Numbered from the stretch's first letter, positions 36,078-47,240 are shown. The stretch is DNA of 64,000 nucleotides from Arthrobacter agilis (GCF_002157505.1 NZ_NFSC01000030.1:469871-533870); one strand, 5' to 3'. A program made the numbers and translations. The notes: generated by a model not told the origin, from the letters alone.

Positions 36078-37025
36078 TCAGCCGCCGACGCGGATGTACA
36101 CGCCACCCGAGCCGAGCTCGGCCGGTGCGATCACCGTGGTGTTGCCGTTGAATCCACCGTGGACGGCCTGGCCGCCACCGATGTAGACCGCGATGTGAGC
36201 TGCGCCCATGCCGCCGTCGGCGTAGTAGATGAGGTCGCCCGGGATGGCCTCGCCGGCGCTCACGGTGCGGCCCAGGGAGAGGTAACCTGCCGGCCAGCCG
36301 TGGAAGTTGATGCCGGCAGCGGCGAGGGAGTTGCTGACGAGGCGCGTGCAATCCTGCATCACGCCGAGCTGGCCCTTGGCAGCGGCGGCGATGGTCGCGG
36401 CGACACCCGAGGACGCTGCAGGCTTGGGAGCAGGTGCCGGCGCGGGAGCAGGAGCCGGAGCGGGTGCCGGGGCGGGAGCAGGTGCCGGCGCGGGAGCGGG
36501 TGCCGGGGCGGGAGCAGCGACGGCCTGAACGGCGGCGACGGCCTGAACGGCGGCGACGGCCTGAACGGCGGGAGCCGGAGCAACGGGAGCCTTCACGACA
36601 GGAGCCGGAGCAGCAGCGGGAGCGGCAGCGGGAGCCTGCACAACGGGGGCCGGAGCTGCGGGAGCCTCGACGACAGGAGCCGGGGCGGCGGGTGCTGTGA
36701 CGGCCGGGGCCTTCTTGGCGACGACCGGCTTGGCGTGGACCTTCACCGCGGTCCTGTTGAAGGACACGACGGTCTTGGACGAAGCGACGACGGCCGCACG
36801 GGCCGAGCTGAGGGTGATGCTGGAGGCTGCGACGTCGCGCTGCGGCTGGAGGTCGGCGGCGTTGGCTGCAACTCCGCTGGTCAGCACGAGGCCGGAAGCC
36901 GCGGCGATGACGGCGGCCTGGCGGCCGACCGATCCTGCGTTCGACGCTACTGCGGCGGAAAGAGCGGTCAGCGGGTTGGCGTTCTGGGGCGCGCGGTGGC
37001 GGCCCAGCGAAGAGCTGGTGGACAC
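36078..37025 (-). CDS. NlpC/P60 family cell-wall peptidase with Ala-Pro linker
   Basis: A 315-residue secreted protein. A signal-like hydrophobic stretch lies at ~36-58 (AAVIAAASGLVLTSGVAANA), followed by a linker with APVVEAP/APVVQAP units and then a run of about 15 Ala-Pro pairs (residues ~170-198). The C-terminal NlpC/P60 domain has nucleophile Cys224 (MQDCTRLV), His275 (AHIAVYIGGG) and GDLIYYADGG. It should cut peptidoglycan stem peptides. The GTG start at 37025 has GGGAGAGG upstream. Expression is very likely under c-di-AMP control through the riboswitch at 37036-37210. Confidence 0.92.
   Translation of the reverse strand: MSTSSSLGRHRAPQNANPLTALSAAVASNAGSVGRQAAVIAAASGLVLTSGVAANAADLQPQRDVAASSITLSSARAAVVASSKTVVSFNRTAVKVHAKPVVAKKAPAVTAPAAPAPVVEAPAAPAPVVQAPAAAPAAAPAPVVKAPVAPAPAVQAVAAVQAVAAVQAVAAPAPAPAPAPAPAPAPAPAPAPAPAPAPAPKPAASSGVAATIAAAAKGQLGVMQDCTRLVSNSLAAAGINFHGWPAGYLSLGRTVSAGEAIPGDLIYYADGGMGAAHIAVYIGGGQAVHGGFNGNTTVIAPAELGSGGVYIRVGG
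36421..36520 (-). repeat. Ala-Pro coding repeat tract
   Basis: GGAGCAGGTGCCGGCGCG-type hexamers repeat across about 100 bp and encode the (AP)n linker of the NlpC/P60 protein. Further 18-bp repeats (36514-36570) encode AVQAVA units. Such tracts can change length by slippage. Confidence 0.75.
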
Positions 37026-37035
37026 GTTGGATTAC

Positions 37036-37210
37036 CTCTCCCAACGCCTGCGAGGTGAGCTGTCGGATTCGGATGGGAGTCACCCGGCCGCTGCGATAAC
37101 AGCGACTTCACCCCAAGGATTTCTCGAAAGAAACCCGAAACTTGGTTCCCCCGCCTCTGCCATGCGATGGTGCGGTCGGACCTCGAGCAATGGCAGAGCT
37201 AAGCGATCTG
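37036..37210 (-). promoter_or_regulatory. ydaO-yuaA (c-di-AMP) riboswitch
   Basis: Read on the minus strand from 37210, the leader carries the conserved blocks in order: ATCGCTTAGCTCTGCC, GGCGGGGGAACCAAG, CTTGGGGTGAAGTC, CCGGGTGACTCCCATCCGA and CCGACAGCTCACCTCGCAGGC, ending against the ribosome site of the NlpC/P60 gene. One conserved position differs from the usual GCTAACCTCG (here GCTCACCTCG). The class binds cyclic di-AMP and in actinobacteria often sits before Rpf and NlpC/P60 wall hydrolases, normally turning expression off when c-di-AMP is high. Confidence 0.9.
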
Positions 37211-37251
37211 CAGGAGGGTGCCGGATCTAGAGCGAATTTGGCACGAGATGA

Positions 37252-37298
37252 AGGCTACAACACAAACGCACGCAATGTCACATTCTGGTCACAGAATG
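37252..37298 (-). promoter_or_regulatory. Promoter and upstream inverted repeat of the NlpC/P60 gene
   Basis: On the minus strand GTGACA (37281-37276), an 18-bp spacer and TAGCCT (37257-37252) form a credible promoter. Directly upstream is a perfect inverted repeat CATTCTG-N4-CAGAATG (37281-37298), placed where an activator or repressor would bind. The riboswitch starts about 42 bp downstream of the -10. Confidence 0.5.
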
Positions 37299-37319
37299 GT
37301 GTGTTATTGGTGACGGCGC

Positions 37320-38018
37320 TCAGGCTGCGACGGATACGAACACGTGGGAGGCGACCTCGGGGGGTAGCTCCAGCGCACCCTCGACGCCGGGCACGCGCAC
37401 GGAGACGTACCCTCCGACGGACTCGAGGTTCAGCTGCGCTCCGGGGCGCAGGCCGCCCTCGTCGAGCTGCGTGAGGAGTTCCGGATCCACCTGGATCGGC
37501 TCGGCCAGCCGCACGAGCGTGACCTGCTTCTCCGGTGAGTACGTGCCCATCGCGGAGAGCAGCGTGACGACGCCGTCGGTGAACAGTTCGGACTGGACGC
37601 CGCCGATGGCCTCGAGGCCCGGGATCGGGTTGCCGTAGGGGGATTCGGAGGGCTTGCCGAGGAGTTCGTAGAGCCGGCGCTCCACGCGCTCACTCATGAC
37701 GTGCTCCCAGCGGCAGGCCTCGTCGTGGACGTAGGCCCAGTCGAGTCCGATGACGTCGCTCAGCAGCCGCTCCGCGAGGCGGTGCTTCCTCATGACCCCG
37801 GTGGCCCTGCGGCGACCCAGTTCCGTCAGTTCGAGGTGCCGGTCGCCGGAGACGACGACGAGGCCGTCGCGTTCCATGCGGCCGATGGTCTGGGAGACGG
37901 TCGGCCCCGAGTGGCGAAGCCGCTCGGCGATGCGGGCGCGGAGGGCGACGATGTTTTCTTCCTCGAGCTCAAGGATGGTCCGCAGGTACATCTCGGTGGT
38001 GTCGATGAGGTCCGTCAT
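37320..38018 (-). CDS. DtxR/IdeR-family iron-dependent repressor
   Basis: A 232-residue protein with winged helix (1-70), dimerisation domain and C-terminal SH3-like domain. The metal ligands fall at the canonical DtxR positions: Met10, Cys102, Glu105, His106 (primary site) and His79, Glu83, His98 (ancillary site). Cys102, instead of the acidic residue found in MntR, argues for iron and not manganese. It represses iron uptake and induces storage genes when Fe2+ is bound. It is divergent from serC; GGTTAACC at 38120-38127 is only a partial match to an iron box. Confidence 0.93.
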   Translation of the reverse strand: MTDLIDTTEMYLRTILELEEENIVALRARIAERLRHSGPTVSQTIGRMERDGLVVVSGDRHLELTELGRRRATGVMRKHRLAERLLSDVIGLDWAYVHDEACRWEHVMSERVERRLYELLGKPSESPYGNPIPGLEAIGGVQSELFTDGVVTLLSAMGTYSPEKQVTLVRLAEPIQVDPELLTQLDEGGLRPGAQLNLESVGGYVSVRVPGVEGALELPPEVASHVFVSVAA

Positions 38019-38125
38019 GCGGTTCAGCTCCTTGGTGCGGTGAGGTCGCGCGGCTGGAATGCCTCACGCCGGTGGGGGTGCCACGGCCGGCACAGCCAGC
38101 TCCGCCCCACGCCTCCCAAGGTTAA

Positions 38126-40692
<2,567 letters not shown>

Positions 40693-40699
40693 TGCTGCG

Positions 40700-41371
40700 T
40701 CACCCGGCGTCGGGCTGTCCTTCGGCGTCGCTGCTCGCCCCGTCGTCGGTCGGGTCCGCGGACGTCCCTGCGGCATCCTCCAGCGGGTCGACGTCGTCGT
40801 CGCCGTCGCCTGCTTCCTCGGGCGTCGCGGCGTCCTCCGGTCCGGTGTTCTCCCCGACGGCGGATGCTCCGTCCGACACCTGGTCCTGGTCCGGATCGGC
40901 AGGGGCCTCATCCGGCCGCGGCATCTCAGCCGGCAGCGTTTCGTCCGGCTCCGAGTCCTCGGGGCGGACCCGCTCCGACCACGGCAGCCACTCGGGCGCC
41001 AGCAGGGAAGCCGCGGAAGGCAGCAGTCCCACCTCGCAGACCGTCACATCCTTGCTGCGCGCGACGCGGGCGACGCTCGCGTACCACTGCCAGCCTCCGT
41101 ATCCGGGCACGAAGGCCTCGAACCGGTGCGTGACGAGGCGCTCGCCCTCGATCGTGGCGGACACGTGACGGCCCACCTGCGCTTCGGGAGCGACCTCGAG
41201 GACTCCGCGGCGAGCCCGGTCCACGGCCGCTTCGAGCACGGCGTCGGACTTCGGGATGCGCCGCGACACGCGGGGTTTCCGCGGCGCCTCCGTGAGGGTG
41301 GCGTCAGCGGGTGTGGCTCCGGCGTCGGTCGGAGCGGCGCCGTCGGCGGTCTCCAGGTTGCTCGAGGTCAT
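40700..41371 (-). CDS. DUF3027 domain protein
   Basis: A 223-residue actinobacterial protein. The conserved core is HRFEAFVPGYGGWQWYASVARVARSKDVTVCEVGLLPSAASLLAPEWLPWSERVRPED (residues ~83-140). The last ~80 residues are acidic and low-complexity (DDDVDPLEDAAGT). Function unknown; the family is often beside a cold-shock gene, as here (9 bp downstream of it), so a role linked to RNA or growth is plausible but unproven. Confidence 0.9.
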   Translation of the reverse strand: MTSSNLETADGAAPTDAGATPADATLTEAPRKPRVSRRIPKSDAVLEAAVDRARRGVLEVAPEAQVGRHVSATIEGERLVTHRFEAFVPGYGGWQWYASVARVARSKDVTVCEVGLLPSAASLLAPEWLPWSERVRPEDSEPDETLPAEMPRPDEAPADPDQDQVSDGASAVGENTGPEDAATPEEAGDGDDDVDPLEDAAGTSADPTDDGASSDAEGQPDAG

Positions 41372-41380
41372 GGTGGAAGC

Positions 41381-41764
41381 CTACGCGTCGAGGTCGTCGG
41401 CAACCGCCCTCAGGACGGCGGCCACCTTCGAAGCGTGTGACTTCTCGGGGTAGCGCCCCTTGCGGAGTCCGTTGGACACGCCGTCGAGGAGTTTGATGAG
41501 GTCTTCCGTGATGACGGCCATGTCATCCGCACTCTTCCGCGTCGCCTTGACCACGGACGGTGCCTGCTCGAGGATGCGCGCCGACAATGCGGAGGGTCCG
41601 CGGCGGCCGTCTGCCACGCCGAACTCCAGCTTGGTGCCGACCTTGACCTCGCTCACGCCCGCGGGGAGCGCGGAGGCGTGCAGGAACACCTCCTTGCCGT
41701 CATCCGTGGCCAGAAATCCGAATCCCTTGTCCGCGTCGAACCACTTCACTTTGCCGATGGGCAC
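41381..41764 (-). CDS. Cold-shock domain protein with C-terminal extension
   Basis: A 127-residue protein: an N-terminal cold-shock domain (GKVKWFDADKGFGFLATDDGKEVFLHASAL) with RNP1 (KGFGFL) and RNP2 (VFLH), and a ~60-residue helical tail (MAVITEDLIKLLDGVSNGLRKGRYPEKSHASKVAAVLRAV) not present in the usual ~67-residue Csp. It binds single-stranded RNA or DNA. Start is a GTG at 41764 with AAGAGGTAAC upstream. First gene of the csp-DUF3027-MFS cluster. Confidence 0.92.
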   Translation of the reverse strand: MPIGKVKWFDADKGFGFLATDDGKEVFLHASALPAGVSEVKVGTKLEFGVADGRRGPSALSARILEQAPSVVKATRKSADDMAVITEDLIKLLDGVSNGLRKGRYPEKSHASKVAAVLRAVADDLDA

Positions 41765-41937
41765 GTCGTTACCTCTTCTTAGCTGTACCGGGCGGGATGC
41801 GCCTGCGGTTCCGGTCCCGGGTGCGGGGACACCGCCTGGTGCCCAGGCGCACTGCCACCGCCGGGGAAGTCTGTGTCTCCTAGGATATAGCTTTTCCGGC
41901 GGCCGCCCTGCCGCGGTTCTTGTAGTCTGGGACGGCT

Positions 41938-42222
41938 ATGATCCCGAACGAACCCGCCTCGAGCCCCTCCCCCGAGCACCCCCTGCAGGGCCCCGGCGGC
42001 GCGTCCGTGCAGCCGTCCCGTCCCGGGCGCGCGCTGATGGTCCTCGCCGTCGTGTTCGCCGCTATCGGCCTGGTGTCGCTCGCCGCGATACTCCTCACCG
42101 CTTTCCTCCAGGGGCCGGTGTGGCCCGGCTTCGTGCTCGCCACCTACTTCTGCCTGCCGATCGCCTTCCTGCTGATGGGCGCGGCCGTCGTCTCGTCGGC
42201 CATCTCCCGCCGGAGATCCTGA
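41938..42222 (+). CDS. Small membrane protein, function unknown
   Basis: A 94-residue protein with a Pro/Ser-rich N-terminus (~30 residues) and two hydrophobic segments (MVLAVVFAAIGLVSLAAILLTAFL and FVLATYFCLPIAFLLMGAAVV) ending in a basic tail. No family recognised. TAGTCT (41923-41928) lies 9 bases before the ATG and there is no Shine-Dalgarno, so it is probably leaderless. The 173-bp divergent gap to the cold-shock gene holds both promoters. Confidence 0.75.
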   Translation: MIPNEPASSPSPEHPLQGPGGASVQPSRPGRALMVLAVVFAAIGLVSLAAILLTAFLQGPVWPGFVLATYFCLPIAFLLMGAAVVSSAISRRRS

Positions 42223-42349
42223 CCGCTCCCGCCTGGCGGTTCCATCGGCGGCATCCCGTCTTCGCCCGCAGTAACCCGGTTTCGTCGGCAGGATCGTGGC
42301 GGAGCAGGGATTCCCCGCTCTGTCGGAGGCGCCGGGTAACCTTGAAGGG

Positions 42350-44812
42350 ATGTCCGCGATCCGAGCACTGGCCGAACAGCTGGCCCTCCGGAGCGATGAC
42401 GAACTGCGGAGCCTGCTTGCCGTCCGGCCCGACCTCATCCTCCCCCCGGTGCCTGATTTCGCCGCGCTCGCGGCGAGGGCGTCCACCCGGGTCAGCCTGC
42501 AGCGTGCCCTCGACACCGTGTCGCGCCCCCAGCTCCAGGTCCTCGAGGCGATCGTGGTCCTCGGCGAGGACGACGGCGCTGCCGTCACCCGGGCGCGCCT
42601 GGCCTCCGCCTTCACGACGGCGGACGCCGAAGCCCTCGATGTGATCCTCGCCGACCTCGGACGGAGGGCCCTCGTCGTCGGTTCCGCGGAGGAGGGCTTC
42701 CTGCCGGTCGGAGCGCTGCCCGATGCGCTGGGGCCCTACCCCGCAGGCCTCGGGCGGCCCTTCCGCACGCTCGCCCGGTCGGTCCCCCGCTATGGACCGG
42801 CGCTGGTCCATGCCGTGGCCCTCGTCGATGCCGGGTCCGCCACCGAAGCGATGACGGCCGCATTCGCGGCGCAGGTGCTCGACGGCGTGGTGACCGATCC
42901 GGATGCATGGAACTGCGTCCTGGCCGGCGCTCCCGCGGACGCGGCGACGCTGCTCTCGCGACTGCGCGATGCCCCGGTCGGCTCGACGGCGACGGCAGGC
43001 GAGGGCGGAGCCTCGCCCGCCGTGCGCTGGCTGCTGGACCGCTGCCTGCTGGCACCGCTGGACGCCCTCCACGTCGAACTGCCGCGGGGAGTAGGCATGG
43101 CGCTCCGCGGCCACGCGGTCTTCGCGTCCCTCGAGACGAGTCCGCCCGTCGGGACGGAACGGACCACGCGCGCGAGCCTGCGGGACAACGCCGCCTTCGG
43201 CGCGATCGCGGAGACCCTCCGCCTGGTGACAGCCCTCCTCGGATCCGTCGCCGCCACCCCGGTCTCCACGCTCCGCTCCGGAGGAGTCGGAGTGCGAGAG
43301 CTGCGACGCGTCCGCGAGGCGCTGGGCAGCAACGACGGCGAGGCCGCCTGGCTGCTGGAACTCGCGGCCGCCGTCGGGCTCCTGACCCTCGACCCCGACG
43401 ATTCGCGCTGGAAGACCTCGCGCCTCGACGCCTGGGAAGCGCTGGACCGCGATGCCCAGTGGCTCCTCCTGGTCGAGGGATGGCTGGCCGTGGACCGCGC
43501 ACCGGCCCTGGTCGGTTCCCGGCTACCCGACGGGACGGCCATCAACGCCCTCGCCGCCGAGGCCTCCCGTCCCGATGCTCCGATGGTGCGCCAGCGGTTC
43601 CTGGCCGTGGCCACCGACCTCTCCGGTGCCGACCTCTCCGGTGCCGGCCCTGAGGGGGACGGCCCTGAGGGGGACGGCCCTGAGGGGGACGGCGAGCCTG
43701 CGGCCGGCCCGGCCGCGGTGCCGGTCCTCACCGAGCAGTCCGTCATCGCGCTCGCCACCTGGCATCAGCCGCGCCTGCACCGGCGCTTCGCCCGCCTGCT
43801 GCCGGGCATGCTGACCGAGGCGGCGTCGCTCGGCCTGACGGGGAGCGGTGCCCTCACCGACGCGGGACGCCTCGTGGCGGAGGGACGCTTCGAGGAGGCC
43901 GCCGACCTCATCCGCCGGGCCCTGCCGGCCCCGGTGTCCCACGTCGTGCTGCAGGCCGACCTCACCGCCGTCGCTCCCGGGTACCTGCAGCCCGAGGTGG
44001 CACGGGGGCTCCTGCGGATGTCCACACCGGAAGGGCAGGGGCCGGCCACCACCTACCGTTTCTCCGCCGACTCCATCCGCTCCGCGCTGGACGCGGGCGA
44101 GGACGCCGAGTCGATCCTCGCCTTCCTGCGCACCTCCTCCGCCACGGAGATCCCCCAGGCCCTCTCCTACCTCGTCGAGGACACCGCGTCGCGGTACGGC
44201 ACCCTTCGGGTCGGGCGCGCCGGGAGCTACCTGCGTACCGACGACGACGCGGTCGCCGCGGCCGTCCTGGCGGACCCGCGTGCGGCGGCGCTCGGGATCC
44301 TGCAGGTGGCGCCGACCGTCCTGGTGTCGCCCGCCTCCCCTCAGGAACTGACCGCGCTCCTGCGGGACCTCGGCTTCGCGCCGGCGGCGGACGCCGTGGC
44401 TGCCGTCGCGAAGGTGCCCTCGAATGCGGCCGAGCCGGCGCCGGCCGCCCGGGTCTCGCCGGAGCAGCTCCGGTCGCGGCTCAACCCCTGGTCGGTCGCC
44501 GAGGAGGAGATCGCGGCACAGGTCACCGCGCTGCGTTCGGCACGACCGGGGCCCGCCGACTCAGCGTCCGGTTCGGACAGCGAGATCCTCCTGGGACTGG
44601 AGACCCTGCGGGCGGCCATCCGGTCGCGCAGCCGCATCCGCCTCGGCACCGCCGACAGCGAAGGGAATCAGGTACGCCAGGTCCTTGTTCCACTCTCGGT
44701 ATCGGGAGGTCGCCTGCGGGTGTTCGATCCCGAGAAGCAGGTGGAGAAAGTCGTGTCCGTGCACCGCGTCATGGACGTGGAAATCCTCGAAGGGAGCCCC
44801 GCAGATGGCTGA
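42350..44812 (+). CDS. Helicase-associated domain protein, partner of XPB
   Basis: An 820-residue protein without helicase motifs of its own. The N-terminal part is a helical winged-helix-like region (LAEQLALRSDDELRSLLAVRPDLILPPVPDFAALAARASTR), and the C-terminal part has the 'helicase C-terminal/XPB-Ssl2' associated domain with PVSHVVLQADLTAVAPGYL and LVLFP-like strands. The gene overlaps the XPB gene by 8 bp, an arrangement also seen in mycobacteria (Rv0862c/Rv0861c). Probably it binds the helicase or DNA. TAACCT (42337-42342) ends 7 bases before the ATG, so the transcript is likely leaderless. Residues ~424-447 are short repeats (ADLSG, GPEGD). Confidence 0.85.
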   Translation: MSAIRALAEQLALRSDDELRSLLAVRPDLILPPVPDFAALAARASTRVSLQRALDTVSRPQLQVLEAIVVLGEDDGAAVTRARLASAFTTADAEALDVILADLGRRALVVGSAEEGFLPVGALPDALGPYPAGLGRPFRTLARSVPRYGPALVHAVALVDAGSATEAMTAAFAAQVLDGVVTDPDAWNCVLAGAPADAATLLSRLRDAPVGSTATAGEGGASPAVRWLLDRCLLAPLDALHVELPRGVGMALRGHAVFASLETSPPVGTERTTRASLRDNAAFGAIAETLRLVTALLGSVAATPVSTLRSGGVGVRELRRVREALGSNDGEAAWLLELAAAVGLLTLDPDDSRWKTSRLDAWEALDRDAQWLLLVEGWLAVDRAPALVGSRLPDGTAINALAAEASRPDAPMVRQRFLAVATDLSGADLSGAGPEGDGPEGDGPEGDGEPAAGPAAVPVLTEQSVIALATWHQPRLHRRFARLLPGMLTEAASLGLTGSGALTDAGRLVAEGRFEEAADLIRRALPAPVSHVVLQADLTAVAPGYLQPEVARGLLRMSTPEGQGPATTYRFSADSIRSALDAGEDAESILAFLRTSSATEIPQALSYLVEDTASRYGTLRVGRAGSYLRTDDDAVAAAVLADPRAAALGILQVAPTVLVSPASPQELTALLRDLGFAPAADAVAAVAKVPSNAAEPAPAARVSPEQLRSRLNPWSVAEEEIAAQVTALRSARPGPADSASGSDSEILLGLETLRAAIRSRSRIRLGTADSEGNQVRQVLVPLSVSGGRLRVFDPEKQVEKVVSVHRVMDVEILEGSPADG
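43646..43690 (+). repeat. Three 15-bp tandem repeats in the helicase-associated gene
   Basis: GGCCCTGAGGGGGAC occurs three times in a row (43646-43660, 43661-43675, 43676-43690), encoding GPEGD units, just after two 15-bp copies encoding ADLSG. The repeats keep the reading frame and lie in a predicted linker. Confidence 0.9.
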
Positions 44813-46463
44813 CGGGCCGCTGATCGTCCAGAGCGACAAGACCATCCTGCTCGAGGTGGACCACGAGCAGGCAACCGAGGCGCGCCACGCGATCGCCGCG
44901 TTCGCCGAGCTCGAGCGAGCCCCCGAGCATGTGCACAGCTACCGGCTCACGCCGCTCGGGCTGTGGAACGCACGGGCCGCCGGGCTGGATGCCGAGCGGG
45001 TCCTCGACACGCTCCTGAAGTACTCGCGCTTCCCCGTGCCGCACGCCCTCCTCATCGACATCGAGGACACGATGTCGCGCTACGGCCGGCTTCGCCTGGA
45101 GAAGGACCCGCAGCACGGCCTGGTGCTGCGGACCTCCGACTACCCGGTGCTCGAGGAGGTCCTGCACGCCAAGAAGATCCAGCCCCTGCTCGGGCCGAGG
45201 ATCGACGGTGAGACCGTCGTCGTGCACTCGTCCCAGCGCGGGCAATTGAAGCAGCTGCTGCTCAAGCTCGGGTGGCCCGCCGAGGACTTCGCGGGCTACG
45301 TCGACGGGACGCCGCATCCCATCGCACTGGACGAGGACGGCTGGACGCTGCGCCCGTACCAGCAGCTCGCCGTCGAGAACTTCTGGTCCGGTGGCTCCGG
45401 CGTCGTCGTCCTGCCGTGCGGAGCGGGGAAGACCCTCGTGGGAGCCGCGGCCATGGCCACGAGCCAGACCACGACGCTCATCCTCGTCACCAACACGGTG
45501 TCGGCCCGGCAGTGGAAGGACGAGCTGCTCAAGCGCACCTCGCTGACCGAGGACGAGATCGGGGAGTACTCGGGGGCCGTGAAGGAGGTGCGGCCGGTGA
45601 CGATCGCGACCTACCAGGTCCTCACCACGAAGCGCGGCGGGCTGTACCCGCACCTCGAGCTGCTCGACGCGAACGACTGGGGCCTGATCGTGTACGACGA
45701 GGTCCACCTCCTCCCGGCACCGATCTTCAAGATGACCGCCGACCTCCAGGCGCGCCGCAGGCTCGGGCTCACGGCCACCCTCGTCCGCGAGGACGGCCGG
45801 GAGGGCGAGGTGTTCTCGCTCATCGGGCCGAAGCGCTACGACGCGCCGTGGAAGGACATCGAGGCCCAGGGCTACATCGCACCCGCCGACTGCGTCGAAG
45901 TCCGGGTGGACCTGCCGCGTGACGAGCGCGTCGCGTATGCCATGGCCGACGACGCCGACAAGTACCGCCTGTGCGCGACGTCGGACACGAAGTCGGACGT
46001 GGTGGAGAAACTCGTTGCTGCCCACCGGGGCGAGCAGCTGCTCGTGATCGGCCAGTACATCGACCAGCTGGACGACCTCGCCGCACGGCTCGACGCCCCC
46101 GTCATCAAGGGCGAGACGACGGTCAGGGAACGCCAGCGGCTCTTCGATGCCTTCCGGGCGGGTGAGATCCACGTGCTCGTAGTCTCCAAGGTCGCCAACT
46201 TCTCGATCGACCTCCCCGAGGCGTCGGTCGCGATCCAGGTGTCCGGTTCGTTCGGATCCCGGCAGGAAGAGGCGCAGCGCCTCGGCCGGCTCCTCCGGCC
46301 GAAGAGCGACGGTCGCGCGGCCCGCTTCTACACCGTCGTCGCCCGGGACACCCTCGACCAGGACTTCGCCGCCAAGCGCCAGCGGTTCCTCGCCGAACAG
46401 GGGTACGCCTACCGCATCCTCGACGCAGCAGCCATCGGCGACAAGGAGCCCAGGGACTCATAA
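44805..46463 (+). CDS. XPB-type DNA repair helicase
   Basis: A 552-residue superfamily 2 helicase. An N-terminal DNA-damage-recognition-like domain (to ~175) precedes the RecA-like domains: Walker A PCGAGKT (204-210), DEVH box (298-301), GLTATLVREDGRE, then QYIDQLDDLAARL and the arginine-finger motif QEEAQRLGRLLRPK. Bacterial XPB unwinds DNA 3' to 5'; its cellular role is less clear than that of eukaryotic TFIIH XPB, but nucleotide excision repair or transcription-coupled processes are likely. It is translationally coupled to the preceding partner gene. Confidence 0.95.
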   Translation: MADGPLIVQSDKTILLEVDHEQATEARHAIAAFAELERAPEHVHSYRLTPLGLWNARAAGLDAERVLDTLLKYSRFPVPHALLIDIEDTMSRYGRLRLEKDPQHGLVLRTSDYPVLEEVLHAKKIQPLLGPRIDGETVVVHSSQRGQLKQLLLKLGWPAEDFAGYVDGTPHPIALDEDGWTLRPYQQLAVENFWSGGSGVVVLPCGAGKTLVGAAAMATSQTTTLILVTNTVSARQWKDELLKRTSLTEDEIGEYSGAVKEVRPVTIATYQVLTTKRGGLYPHLELLDANDWGLIVYDEVHLLPAPIFKMTADLQARRRLGLTATLVREDGREGEVFSLIGPKRYDAPWKDIEAQGYIAPADCVEVRVDLPRDERVAYAMADDADKYRLCATSDTKSDVVEKLVAAHRGEQLLVIGQYIDQLDDLAARLDAPVIKGETTVRERQRLFDAFRAGEIHVLVVSKVANFSIDLPEASVAIQVSGSFGSRQEEAQRLGRLLRPKSDGRAARFYTVVARDTLDQDFAAKRQRFLAEQGYAYRILDAAAIGDKEPRDS

Positions 46464-46470
46464 GCGATCC

Positions 46471-46497
46471 CTCAGCAACGGCTCAGCCAATTCACAG
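46471..46497 (+). promoter_or_regulatory. Candidate OmpR/PhoP-type direct repeats
   Basis: CTCAGC occurs at 46471-46476 and 46482-46487, 11 bp apart, followed in phase by CACAGA (46493-46498). Eleven-base direct repeats suit tandem binding of OmpR-family regulators. They lie 20-50 bp upstream of the response-regulator start, and GATACT (46508-46513) six bases before the GTG is a good leaderless -10. Confidence 0.45.
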
Positions 46498-46519
46498 ACT
46501 ACGTGCGGATACTGGTGCC

Positions 46520-47230
46520 GTGAAGAAAACAGTCCCCGAAGCGAAACTGCTGGTCGTCGACGACGAACCGAACATCCGCGAGCTCCTCTCGACCTCGCTG
46601 CGGGTTGCCGGCTTCGACGTCGTCGCCGCCGCCAACGGCCGTGACGCCCTCGCGGCCGCCGAGACGCACAACCCCGATCTCGCCGTGCTCGACGTCATGC
46701 TCCCCGACATGGACGGGTTCACCGTCACCCGGCGCCTGCGGGCCGCCGGCCGCCACTTCCCCGTCGTCTTCCTGACGGCGCGGGACGACACCGAGGACAA
46801 GGTCACCGGCCTGACGGTCGGTGGTGACGACTACGTCACCAAGCCGTTCAGCCTCGACGAGGTGGTCGCCCGCATCCGTGCGGTCCTGCGACGCACGCAC
46901 CCGCTCGAGGACGACGACGCCGTGATCCGCGTCGACGACCTCGAACTCGACGACGACGCCCACGAGGTCCGGCGCGGCGGGGAGACGATCGACCTCTCCC
47001 CCACCGAGTTCAAGCTGCTGCGCTACCTCATGATGAATCCCAACCGCGTCCTCTCGAAGGCACAGATCCTCGACCACGTCTGGGAATACGACTTCAACGG
47101 GGACGCGTCCATCGTGGAGTCCTACATCTCGTACCTGCGCCGGAAGATCGACCGGAGCTCCGACGCCGTCGCCCTGATCCAGACGAAGCGCGGCGTGGGA
47201 TACCTGCTCCGCTCCGCCGACAAGCGGTAG
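46520..47230 (+). CDS. OmpR-family response regulator
   Basis: A 236-residue two-domain regulator. The receiver has the acidic pocket VVDDEP, phospho-acceptor Asp58 (AVLDVMLPDMDG), Thr (LTARDD) and Lys (YVTKPFS); the C-terminal winged helix has LSPTEFKLLRYLMMNPNRVLSKAQILDHVW and the usual VESYISYLRRKID and RGVGYLL. It controls target promoters when phosphorylated by the kinase 10 bp downstream. The system looks like the TcrA/TrcR or PhoP group of actinobacteria; the signal is unknown. GTG start, probably leaderless and self-regulated. Confidence 0.95.
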   Translation: MKKTVPEAKLLVVDDEPNIRELLSTSLRVAGFDVVAAANGRDALAAAETHNPDLAVLDVMLPDMDGFTVTRRLRAAGRHFPVVFLTARDDTEDKVTGLTVGGDDYVTKPFSLDEVVARIRAVLRRTHPLEDDDAVIRVDDLELDDDAHEVRRGGETIDLSPTEFKLLRYLMMNPNRVLSKAQILDHVWEYDFNGDASIVESYISYLRRKIDRSSDAVALIQTKRGVGYLLRSADKR

Positions 47231-47240
47231 CGCCCCTCCC

